Positions 1-5,454 of a DNA stretch of 6,155 bases are shown here, piece after piece. Each line of letters starts with the position of its first letter. Positions within the stretch are counted from its first letter, which is position 1. Made by a program: the position numbers and the translations under genes. The stretch is from Christensenella sp. UBA7707 (GTDB lineage: Bacteria > Bacillota > Clostridia > Christensenellales > CAG-138), in contig DLFZ01000071.1 of NCBI GenBank assembly GCA_002482435.1, positions 1-6,155 of the forward strand, written 5' to 3'. The notes under the pieces were generated by a model, which saw only the letters and a list, made by a program, of their open reading frames with translations, was not told the origin of the DNA and searched no databases.

Positions 1-1002
1 TATGGGGAAAAGAAACCCTACGGCGATAAGCCTTACGGCAGCAAGCCCTACGGCGGCAGCAAGCCTTACGAAAACAAAAAGCCCTCGGCGGTCGAGCCGC
101 TTGTGGACGACGCTGAGCTCGATGAAATCGCCGAGCTTTCTGCCGATGCAGAACCCAAAAAGACGCGCTATGCATTGAAGTACGACGCTATGGCGCCCGC
201 GAGCGAGGAAGCCGCAGCACAGGCAAAAAATGTGCCCGAAGACGAGCTTCCCTACCTTGTCATGGGCCGTAACGCCGTGCGCGAGGCGCTTAAAAGCGGC
301 AGGAGCATCGACCGCATCCTTGTGGTAAAGGAGCTTGACGGTTCCTTGCGTGAGATTGTGAACCTTGCGCGCGACAACAACGTACAGCTGCGCGAAGTCG
401 ATAGGAGCAAGCTCGACGAGCTTTGCATGCCCTTTGGGCACGGCAACAAAACCGGCAACCATCAGGGCATCGTGGCGATGGTTCCGGGCGTGCAGTACTG
501 CGAATTGAACGACATCCTTGAAGTTGCCAAGGCGAAAAACGAAAAGCCGTTTTTGATCCTTCTCGACGGCATCGAAGACCCGCATAACCTCGGCTCCATC
601 ATAAGGAGCGCCGAATGCGCGGGCGCACACGGCGTGGTTATCCCCAAGCGCCGCACGGCAACCGTTACCTCCGCGGCCTGCAAGGCGAGCGCGGGCGCGG
701 TGGAATACATTAAGGTTGCGCGCGTTGTGAACATGGCAACCGCCGTCGAGCAGCTTAAAAAAGAGGGTATTTGGATTGCTGGTGCGGATATGGACGGCAC
801 GCCCATGACGGAAGCGAAGCTTGAAGGCGCGATTGCGCTGGTGATCGGCTCAGAAGGCGAGGGCATTTCGCGGCTCGTGCGCGAAGCCTGCGACTTCACC
901 GTAAAAATTCCGCTTTCGGGCAGCATCGAGTCGCTTAACGCGTCGGTCGCGGCAGCGATCTTGATGTTTGAAAAGAAGCGGCAAGACGGCGCGAAGGCAT
1001 AA
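1..1002 (+). CDS. rlmB: 23S rRNA 2'-O-methyltransferase, RlmB/TrmH (SpoU) family, 5'-truncated by window edge
   Basis: Predicted SAM-dependent SPOUT methyltransferase. RlmB methylates the 2'-O of G2251 (E. coli numbering) in 23S rRNA; the exact nucleotide is inferred from family. The frame is open from base 1 to the TAA at 1000-1002 (333 visible codons), so the true start lies upstream; a GTG at codon 35 is the first possible internal start but has no good ribosome binding site. Visible codons 1-28 are a Lys/Pro/Tyr/Gly-rich repeat, followed by an acidic linker. A SpoU substrate-binding domain spans about residues 84-161 (begins YLVMGRNAVREAL, ends GNHQGIVAMV). The SPOUT knot domain follows with all three motifs: motif 1 at 189-205 (DGIEDPHNLGSIIRSAE, with Asn196 and Arg202), motif 2 at 283-292 (GSEGEGISRL) and motif 3 at 303-318 (IPLSGSIESLNASVAA). 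The next gene is sigH, a frequent rlmB neighbour in Bacillota. TrmH-type paralogues are possible, but the N-terminal domain and the neighbour favour RlmB. Confidence 0.93.
   Translation, partial: YGEKKPYGDKPYGSKPYGGSKPYENKKPSAVEPLVDDAELDEIAELSADAEPKKTRYALKYDAMAPASEEAAAQAKNVPEDELPYLVMGRNAVREALKSGRSIDRILVVKELDGSLREIVNLARDNNVQLREVDRSKLDELCMPFGHGNKTGNHQGIVAMVPGVQYCELNDILEVAKAKNEKPFLILLDGIEDPHNLGSIIRSAECAGAHGVVIPKRRTATVTSAACKASAGAVEYIKVARVVNMATAVEQLKKEGIWIAGADMDGTPMTEAKLEGAIALVIGSEGEGISRLVREACDFTVKIPLSGSIESLNASVAAAILMFEKKRQDGAKA
13..72 (+). repeat. Imperfect tandem repeat encoding KPYG units in the RlmB N-terminal extension
   Basis: Four copies of a Lys-Pro-Tyr-Gly/Glu unit are encoded at 13-24, 28-39, 43-54 and 61-72. 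The period is 15 nt for the first three and 18 nt for the last. The DNA units (AAG CCY TAC GGC with AAA/GAA variants) are nearly identical, so the array probably arose by slippage or unit duplication. It may continue upstream of the window. It encodes a basic, probably disordered tail before the substrate-binding domain. Confidence 0.8.
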
Positions 1003-1015
1003 CGAAACGTTTCAA

Positions 1016-1046
1016 AAACGGCGGCGCGTTTGGCGCGCCGCCGTTT
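1016..1046 (+). terminator. Strong GC hairpin between rlmB and sigH (probable terminator)
   Basis: A perfect 13-bp stem pairs 1016-1028 with 1034-1046 around a 5-nt loop (TTTGG); ten of the pairs form an uninterrupted GC-rich core. It begins 13 nt after the rlmB stop codon. On the + strand only three T's follow the GC core (1044-1046) before an A-run, so the U-tract is short. On the - strand the stem is followed by five T's (complement of 1014-1018). It is most simply the rlmB operon terminator, possibly leaky into sigH. Confidence 0.65.
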
Positions 1047-1071
1047 AAAAATATACAGCTCTTTCTATAAA
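1044..1071 (+). promoter_or_regulatory. Weak candidate sigma-A-like promoter for sigH
   Basis: TTTAAA (1044-1049) and TATAAA (1066-1071) are separated by 16 bp and lie just upstream of the sigH start. The -35 is a poor match (4/6) and the -10 a good one (5/6). Transcription from here would leave only about a dozen bases of leader. The call rests on position after a terminator-like hairpin; sigH could instead be transcribed by readthrough. Confidence 0.3.
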
Positions 1072-1089
1072 AAACACAACGGAAGCGGC

Positions 1090-1710
1090 ATGGAAAAAGA
1101 ATCCTATCAAAACATGACGGACGAACAGCTTGTGGTGTGCTCCCATGAGGGGGAACGCGAAGCGGACGAGGTGCTGTACGAGCGGTACAAAAACATCGTG
1201 CGCATCAAGGCGCGCCCTTATTTTTTGATCGGTGCGGACCGTGAGGACCTTTTGCAGGAAGGGATGATCGGCCTTTACAAGGCCATTCGTGATTATGACG
1301 CAGGCTACGGCGCGGCGTTTCGCTCGTTTGCGGAAATGTGCATTCTGCGCCAGATCATCACCGCCATCAAATCCGCCACGCGTCAAAAGCATGTGCCGCT
1401 CAACTCGTATGTTTCGCTCTACCGCCCGCTTCGCGAGGAAGAGCCCGACAGGGCGCTCATTGATGTACTTACAGAGCTTCGCGGCGAAAACCCGGAGGAT
1501 ACCTTCATCGGCAAGGAATCTTTAAACGGTATTTTTCAAACGCTCGACAGCGCACTTTCACCGCTTGAAAAGCAAATCCTCGAGCTTTTTTTGGAGGGTC
1601 GTTCTTACCAAGAAATCGCTTTTGCGCTTTCGCGCAACACAAAAACGGTGGACAACGCGCTCCAGCGCGTGAAACACAAGCTTGAGAGGCACTTGGAAAA
1701 CAGCAGGTGA
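1090..1710 (+). CDS. sigH: RNA polymerase sporulation sigma factor SigH (sigma-30)
   Basis: Alternative sigma factor directing RNA polymerase to early-sporulation and stationary-phase promoters in endospore-forming Bacillota. The 206-aa protein is slightly shorter than B. subtilis SigH (218 aa) and matches remembered conserved blocks very closely. Region 2 covers about residues 30-105, including ARPYFLIGADREDLLQEGMI, GLYKAIRDYD and RQIITAIKSATRQKH followed by PLNSYVSL. Region 4 with its helix-turn-helix lies at about 154-200 (SPLEKQILELFLEGRSYQEI, then a segment ending DNALQRVKHKLE). I chose the ATG at 1090, preceded by GGAAG at 1081-1085, rather than the in-frame TTG at 1030, which lies inside the upstream hairpin and would add a 20-residue basic extension absent from the family. 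The ribosome binding site is modest and close (4 nt). A hairpin ends the gene at 1734-1769. In many relatives rpmG-secE-nusG follow; here a convergent acetyltransferase does. Confidence 0.95.
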   Translation: MEKESYQNMTDEQLVVCSHEGEREADEVLYERYKNIVRIKARPYFLIGADREDLLQEGMIGLYKAIRDYDAGYGAAFRSFAEMCILRQIITAIKSATRQKHVPLNSYVSLYRPLREEEPDRALIDVLTELRGENPEDTFIGKESLNGIFQTLDSALSPLEKQILELFLEGRSYQEIAFALSRNTKTVDNALQRVKHKLERHLENSR

Positions 1711-1733
1711 ACGCTGCCCCATACAAAAACTTG

Positions 1734-1769
1734 CGGCCGCCCCGGAACCTATCCGAGGCGGTCGTTTTT
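1734..1769. terminator. Bidirectional intrinsic terminator between convergent sigH and acetyltransferase genes
   Basis: The outer stem pairs 1734-1741 with 1757-1764 (8 bp with one G-U). After a C/A mismatch an inner stem pairs 1743-1746 with 1752-1755 around a 5-nt loop. On the + strand TTTTT follows directly (1765-1769), giving a standard terminator for sigH. On the - strand a TTTTT (complement of 1725-1729) comes a few bases after the same hairpin, so the element can also end the acetyltransferase transcript. It lies in the 73-bp gap between the two stop codons. Confidence 0.8.
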
Positions 1770-1783
1770 ACCGTAGCAGTACC

Positions 1784-2680
1784 TTATTTTTTCTCCCACC
1801 ATGTTTCGCGCGGCAGCGGGCGAAAGCCGATGTTGTAATAGAACTGCTGCGACGAGCCTACATAAGCACCTTTGGCACCGCGCATGGCGCAGCGGCGGCA
1901 CGCCTCGAGCACGGCTGCCTTGCCAAGACCCATGCGCCTGTACGTTGGGTCGGTAGCGACAGGTTCCACGAGCGCAAAGCAATCGCCCGTTTGGTGCCAC
2001 ATGCCGCAATAGGCAGCAAAATCGCCGTTTGGAGCCTTGACTGCGATTTTCAAGGAAAGCTCCACATGCGGGCCGCCAAGCTCTAGCGCGCGTGCTTTGA
2101 GCGTTTCTTCATCCTCGGGCGCGTCCCCCTCGTGGTTGAACCCGCGGTGCAAAACGCGGTTGCACTTTTTTAAATCGTATTCCTCTTCGAGGCTTATAAG
2201 GGAAAAACCCTCCGGCAAGGGCGCGGAAAAAAGCGGTTCATCAAGCGGAAGCACGGCAAGCGGCTCGTAGTTTTGCGTCGGCAAAAAGCCGTTTTGCACG
2301 GCGATTTTTTGAAAGTGCGTGTCCGAATCGGGGATGAGCGCGCGAAAATGTCCCTCTTTTTGCAGCGCGGTCATGGCGTAGTTTAAAAGCTCCCGCTTGA
2401 GGGCTTCATAACCGGGGTCGAGGCAAAAGTACGCCTCACCCGTTACCGACTCGTAGGTTACGAGGGCAACGATCGTTTCCCCATCTTCCCAAACGCCGAT
2501 GTGCGAAAGATGCTCCGTTTCGAGGAAGCGCTCAAGCGAAAACATCCACTCCCACCTTCCCCACGGAAAGGTGAGCGAGCAGGCGTGTTCTTCGTTGATA
2601 CGCCTTAAAAAATCGCACACGCGCACAAAATCCGGCGAAAAACCTTTTTCGCCGGAATACTGGCGAAACCGTACCGGCAT
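1784..2680 (-). CDS. GNAT family N-acetyltransferase, two-domain
   Basis: Probable acetyl-CoA-dependent acyltransferase of unknown substrate, cytosolic (no signal or membrane segment). The 298-aa protein is about twice a single GNAT domain. The C-terminal half holds the acetyl-CoA site: motif A at about 241-260 (VATDPTYRRMGLGKAAVLEA, with the R-x-M-G-x-G pyrophosphate loop at 248-253) and a motif B-like segment at 273-288 (YVGSSQQFYYNIGFRP). The N-terminal half (about 20-145) has a GNAT-like pattern (IGVWEDGETIVALVTYE, then a helix and QKIAVQNGFLP at 124-134) but no clear R/Q-x-x-G-x-G/A loop, so it is probably a degenerate GNAT domain. The ATG at 2680 is very well supported: AAGGAGGT (complement of 2688-2695) lies 7 nt upstream. 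It is convergent with sigH and shares a terminator with it. I found no convincing promoter upstream on this strand. Many such two-domain GNATs are uncharacterised, so no specific substrate is proposed. Confidence 0.88.
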   Translation of the reverse strand: MPVRFRQYSGEKGFSPDFVRVCDFLRRINEEHACSLTFPWGRWEWMFSLERFLETEHLSHIGVWEDGETIVALVTYESVTGEAYFCLDPGYEALKRELLNYAMTALQKEGHFRALIPDSDTHFQKIAVQNGFLPTQNYEPLAVLPLDEPLFSAPLPEGFSLISLEEEYDLKKCNRVLHRGFNHEGDAPEDEETLKARALELGGPHVELSLKIAVKAPNGDFAAYCGMWHQTGDCFALVEPVATDPTYRRMGLGKAAVLEACRRCAMRGAKGAYVGSSQQFYYNIGFRPLPRETWWEKK

Positions 2681-2822
2681 AAACGTGACCTCCTTTTATT
2701 AAAATGGGCATGAATAAGCCCTTGGTCGTTACCAGAATAACCCAAAACAAGGGGGAGGAAAAATGCCCATAACAGTCAAAAACAAAAATTCCGCCTAGAA
2801 AACACAGGGATAAAAAAACAGC

Positions 2823-2850
2823 TTGCAATTTTGTATACGCGTGCTATACT
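2823..2850 (+). promoter_or_regulatory. Extended -10 sigma-A-type promoter of the PTS-like operon
   Basis: TTGCAA (2823-2828) and TATACT (2845-2850) are separated by 16 bp, with a TG at 2842-2843 giving an extended -10 (TGCTATACT). The start site should fall at about 2857, leaving a leader of about 85 nt before the ATG at 2942. This is the best promoter in the window for a structural gene. Palindromes in its spacer and at its start suggest repression. Confidence 0.75.
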
Positions 2851-2855
2851 CTAAA

Positions 2856-2878
2856 TGTACGTACAATTAATCGGCCGA
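2856..2878. promoter_or_regulatory. Candidate operator: two adjacent palindromes at the transcription start
   Basis: TGTACGTACA (2856-2865) is a perfect 10-bp palindrome covering the expected +1. TCGGCCGA (2871-2878) is a second, 8-bp perfect palindrome 5 bp further on. A GTATAC sits in the promoter spacer (2833-2838). GntR/HutC-family operators typically have GT...AC arms, which the first palindrome satisfies. The UTRA regulator encoded at 5509 is the obvious candidate ligand-responsive repressor. Binding is inferred, not shown. Confidence 0.4.
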
Positions 2879-2941
2879 ATCTCATGATGCTCTCTTACAT
2901 GGAAGGTACAAAAACTGCAAAACTGAATATGGAGGATTTTT

Positions 2942-4510
2942 ATGAAGAAAATTGCAATCCTGGGCTCCAGCGGCGGCAATCTTTATAACCTTGGCGGCAA
3001 GGATCCTTATAAGCTCCTTGGTGAGATCAAGCTGCAATGTCAGGCTGCGAACATTGAGGTAGGCGGCATTGTGTTCATCGGTGCAAACGCGTCCATGGAT
3101 GCGGTGACAAAGGAAACGACCGCGGCGCTTTACACGCTTTCCGAGGGCGAAATTACCGCGAGTGAAACCGATAAACTTGTAAAAATCAACGAACAAGCGC
3201 TTGAGGCGGATGCGGCGCTTGCAAAGGCCATCGACGAGGGGGAAATCGACGCGCTCGTTGTGATGAGTGCTGATCCGGCGAAGGTCAACAAGCGGTCCAT
3301 CGAGGCGGCGGCTCGCAAAAAGCTACCCATCGCGGGCACGGGCGGCACCTCCATGGCGACCATTCAATCCATGGGCGGCAACGTGATCGCCGCGAGCGGC
3401 ACCACAGGCACCACCAACAGAACGCGCGCGGTAGCCGCGCTTACGGCAATCGCCAAGCATTTCAAAATCAAATACATGCCCATCATCGGATCTTCAAGCG
3501 GCGGCAGCGTACAGGAAGGCAGCGTTTGGAAGCGCATCAGCTTCCGCGGCATCATGATGGCCTCTTTGCCGGGCTTCATTGCAATGGCGCTGATCCTTGC
3601 CATCAGCAAAATCCCCGGGTTGAGCGCGCTTGAAGAGGTATTTAATCTTTTGATCGCGGGTATCCCCGTTGTAATCGCGGCCATCGCCGCGCGCCAAGTT
3701 TCAGGGCTCGACGAGGTTGGCGTGGTAGCGGGCGTCGTGGCGGGGCTTCTCTCCACCGCGGGCGGCCTGATCGGCGGCCTTGTGGGCGGCGTGATCGCGG
3801 GCCTTCTTGCGTACTACTTCATCAAGCTTTGTCTGAGGCTGCGCTTCCCTGCCACCACGGCAAACATCGTTTCGGGCGGCGTTTCGGGCCTTGTAGCAGG
3901 TTTGTTCGTTTACTTCCTCATCTCGCCCGCCGCGCTGTGGCTCGGCAACGGCATTGCCTCCGTCATTCAGGCGATCATCGACTTCAGCCCCGTACTTGCG
4001 GGTATTGTTGCCGGCGTTTTGATTTGGCCCGCCATCATCGGCGGCGTGTACCATGCGGCCATTCTCCCCATCGTTATGCTTGAAATGAGCCAAAAGGGCA
4101 TGAGCTTTTTGGGTGCCATCGACATGACCGGCCTTGTTATGGTTTCTGCGGGCATCACCCTTGCCAACATCGTATACCCGCGCAACCGGGCGGATCGCGC
4201 CATTGCGCTGCCGGGCTTTGTGATCAACACCGTGTTCGGCACCTTTGTGGAGGCAGCGTATCCGTTTATGTTCTCGGATAAGCTCGTGTTTGCTGGCGCG
4301 CTCGTTTCGGGCGCGGTATCGGGCGCGTTTGTGGGCCTGTTCGGGGTGGAGGGCATCGCGTATGTGCCCGCGTTCTCTGCGCCGTTTATGTCCAACAGCC
4401 CCTGGGGCTTCCTCGCATCTATGCTGATCGCAGCGGCGTGCGCGTTCTTGTTCACGCTTCTCGCAAATAAAATTTCCAGACGCAAAGTAGAAAGGGAGCA
4501 TGCAAATTGA
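2942..4510 (+). CDS. Fusion of an unrecognised N-terminal domain to a PTS EIIC-like membrane permease
   Basis: A 522-aa predicted inner-membrane protein. Residues 1-195 are soluble and alpha/beta-like: a first strand and glycine loop (KKIAILGSSGGN), a strand at 42-48, a helix-rich middle (75-100), a strand at 103-109 (DALVVMS), and a Gly/Thr-rich stretch at 130-160 with PIAGTGGTSMAT and SGTTGTTNRTRA. I do not recognise this domain. Residues 200-510 are hydrophobic, with about 9-10 membrane helices. They resemble PTS EIIC permeases (probably the PTS_EIIC_2 family) in GGVYHAAILPIVMLEMSQKG (367-386) followed by SFLGAID, and in TFVEAAYPFMF (434-444), placed like the G-I-T-E-P substrate motif of glucose-superfamily EIICs. 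There is no EIIB-like phosphocysteine loop: the only non-membrane cysteine is Cys33, and His173, His371 and His520 are the only histidines. The ATG at 2942 has GGAGG at 2931-2935, 6 nt upstream. It is first in a two-gene operon with the TIM-barrel gene. Transport of a sugar or related solute is inferred. Confidence 0.8.
   Translation: MKKIAILGSSGGNLYNLGGKDPYKLLGEIKLQCQAANIEVGGIVFIGANASMDAVTKETTAALYTLSEGEITASETDKLVKINEQALEADAALAKAIDEGEIDALVVMSADPAKVNKRSIEAAARKKLPIAGTGGTSMATIQSMGGNVIAASGTTGTTNRTRAVAALTAIAKHFKIKYMPIIGSSSGGSVQEGSVWKRISFRGIMMASLPGFIAMALILAISKIPGLSALEEVFNLLIAGIPVVIAAIAARQVSGLDEVGVVAGVVAGLLSTAGGLIGGLVGGVIAGLLAYYFIKLCLRLRFPATTANIVSGGVSGLVAGLFVYFLISPAALWLGNGIASVIQAIIDFSPVLAGIVAGVLIWPAIIGGVYHAAILPIVMLEMSQKGMSFLGAIDMTGLVMVSAGITLANIVYPRNRADRAIALPGFVINTVFGTFVEAAYPFMFSDKLVFAGALVSGAVSGAFVGLFGVEGIAYVPAFSAPFMSNSPWGFLASMLIAAACAFLFTLLANKISRRKVEREHAN
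4493..4509 (+). promoter_or_regulatory. Ribosome binding site and overlapping TTG start of the TIM-barrel gene
   Basis: AGGGAG (4493-4498) lies 8 nt before a TTG at 4507-4509. The TTG overlaps the TGA stop of the permease (4508-4510). The next in-frame ATG (4522) has only a GGAG two bases away, too close to work well. The spacing therefore favours the TTG and implies translational coupling of the two products. Confidence 0.65.
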
Positions 4511-5346
4511 TTACCGGAGACATGGAAACCAAAAGAAACCACGGCATGGCGAAGGTGCTTGAAGCCATTCGCCTACACAACGGAACCACGATTTTAAGCA
4601 CCGGCATCACCGGCGACGACGCACGCCTTGCCAAGGCTGCCGTTGAGGCCGGCGCGAGGATGATCGAACCGAACCACCCCGCCGTTGCGCTTGCACGCGG
4701 CTTGGGCGGCGTAACCACCATGCACGCGGCTGAGCAGATTCGCCACGAGGTGGAAATGCGCGAAATGATCAACGTAACGCGCGGCGTACGCGCCGTGGTC
4801 GGCAGGGAAATTTACATCACCGTAGGCATCCCGGGCGGCTTTACGGAGCTTGTACCCACGGAAATTCCCGACGAGTATTTTGCGGAAATTTCCCGTGCGG
4901 GCGCTGACGGCCTGCATATTCACAAATCCACAATCGGCGACCTTGAGCAGGTCGTCAAAAAAGCGCACCAATACGGCCTTTTGGTGGATGCCTACATCGC
5001 CCATCCCGACGATCTGCATCTGTTCGGGCTTCCCGCGCGCACGCCCAAGGAGGTTGCAAAAATCGCAAAGCAAATGGAAGAGGCTGGCACGGATATGATC
5101 GGTCTTATGACGGGCATGAGCTACGAGGGCGTTGGCGCGGGGGAGATTCACCCTGTCATCAAAGAACGTCTTCAAGCGCTTGTGGAAACCGTAAAAACGC
5201 CCACGCTTGCGGAGGGCGGCATCAATCTTTCCAACTTCAAAGCGTTCATGGGCACAGGCGTGAACATCCTCGTGGTGGGCACCTCCATCGACGACGAAGT
5301 GAGGAGCGCCGCACGCAAGGTGGTGCGGCAGTTCATCGAACGCTGA
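4507..5346 (+). CDS. Predicted TIM-barrel phosphate-binding enzyme, substrate unknown
   Basis: A 279-aa cytosolic protein with eight regularly spaced strand segments expected of a (beta/alpha)8 barrel: TTILSTG (27-33), RMIEPN (51-56), IYITVG (102-107), GLHIHK (135-140), GLLVDAYI (157-164), MIGLMTG (197-203), PTLAEGGI (232-239) and ILVVGTSI (254-261). AEGGIN (235-240) and VVGTSI (256-261) are the typical phosphate-binding loops after strands 7 and 8 in the ribulose-phosphate-binding superfamily (ribulose-phosphate epimerase, ManNAc-6-P epimerase, KDPG aldolase). Polar residues at strand ends that could be catalytic include Glu54, His56, His137, Lys140, Asp161, His166 and Glu236. It lacks the D-x-K-x-x-D motif of hexulose-phosphate synthases. 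I cannot assign a reaction; an epimerase, aldolase or isomerase acting on the phosphorylated product of the upstream transporter is the working inference. The TTG start is chosen from the spacing of AGGGAG; an ATG five codons in (4522) is the alternative. A strong terminator follows. Confidence 0.8.
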   Translation: MITGDMETKRNHGMAKVLEAIRLHNGTTILSTGITGDDARLAKAAVEAGARMIEPNHPAVALARGLGGVTTMHAAEQIRHEVEMREMINVTRGVRAVVGREIYITVGIPGGFTELVPTEIPDEYFAEISRAGADGLHIHKSTIGDLEQVVKKAHQYGLLVDAYIAHPDDLHLFGLPARTPKEVAKIAKQMEEAGTDMIGLMTGMSYEGVGAGEIHPVIKERLQALVETVKTPTLAEGGINLSNFKAFMGTGVNILVVGTSIDDEVRSAARKVVRQFIER

Positions 5347-5376
5347 AACATTGACTACCCCCCATCCCCTCTCACG

Positions 5377-5409
5377 AAGCCGCCGGACAAACGCGTTCCG
5401 GCGGCTTTT
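5377..5409 (+). terminator. Intrinsic terminator of the permease/TIM-barrel operon
   Basis: A perfect 11-bp GC-rich stem pairs 5377-5387 (AAGCCGCCGGA) with 5397-5407 around a 9-nt loop. A T-rich tail (CTTTTCTTTC, 5405-5414) follows. It begins 31 nt after the stop codon. The opposite strand has no T-tract, so it acts in the + direction and separates the operon from the regulator gene. Confidence 0.9.
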
Positions 5410-5454
5410 CTTTCAAAAAGGCCTCTCCTAAGAAAATTGCGTCCGGCGCCGCGC

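Larger units (their letters stand above)
2681..2941. other. Divergent intergenic region between the acetyltransferase and the PTS-like operon
   Basis: This A/T-rich 261-bp gap holds the acetyltransferase ribosome binding site at its left end. At its right end are the promoter, palindromes and ribosome binding site of the transporter operon. The middle (2700-2815) has no convincing gene or RNA: it contains an orphan GGGGGAGG-ATG mini-ORF and a spaced 8-bp inverted repeat (ATGGGCAT at 2704-2711, ATGCCCAT at 2763-2770). I see no riboswitch-like architecture. Confidence 0.6.

Noticed and set aside
462..926. 154-codon open frame on the - strand within rlmB
   Set aside because: It lies entirely antisense to the SPOUT domain, whose motifs are intact on the + strand.
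1030..1089. Upstream TTG start for sigH adding 20 residues
   Set aside because: It would start inside the GC hairpin, has no ribosome binding site, and the extra residues do not resemble SigH N-termini.
1682..2086. 134-codon + strand frame running from the end of sigH into the acetyltransferase
   Set aside because: It crosses the sigH terminator, lies antisense to the GNAT gene, and has no ribosome binding site or domain.
2532..2828. 98-codon - strand frame with a hydrophobic start
   Set aside because: It overlaps the start of the acetyltransferase in another frame, with no Shine-Dalgarno. The acetyltransferase has a near-perfect one.
2857..2930. Possible riboswitch or T-box in the operon leader
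   Set aside because: The predicted leader is only about 85 nt. It has no conserved riboswitch core, specifier stem or terminator/antiterminator pair; only short palindromes are present, better read as operators.
2884..2944. Upstream ORF starting ATGATG at 2884
   Set aside because: It has no Shine-Dalgarno and runs out of frame into the permease gene, where it soon stops.
3701..4501. 266-codon open frame on the - strand opposite the permease
   Set aside because: It is antisense to a well-supported membrane protein. Its product is rich in Arg, His, Ala and Asn without domain features, and it has no ribosome binding site. It is a shadow of the high-GC coding strand.
3967..4542. 191-codon open frame on the - strand across the permease/TIM-barrel junction
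   Set aside because: It overlaps the operon junction antisense, has no recognisable motif, and shows shadow-type Ala/Pro/Ser/Thr composition.
5347..5376. C-rich tract after the TIM-barrel gene as a G-quadruplex on the - strand
   Set aside because: It has only two adequate G-runs, not enough for a quadruplex. It is better read as a pyrimidine-rich spacer before the terminator.
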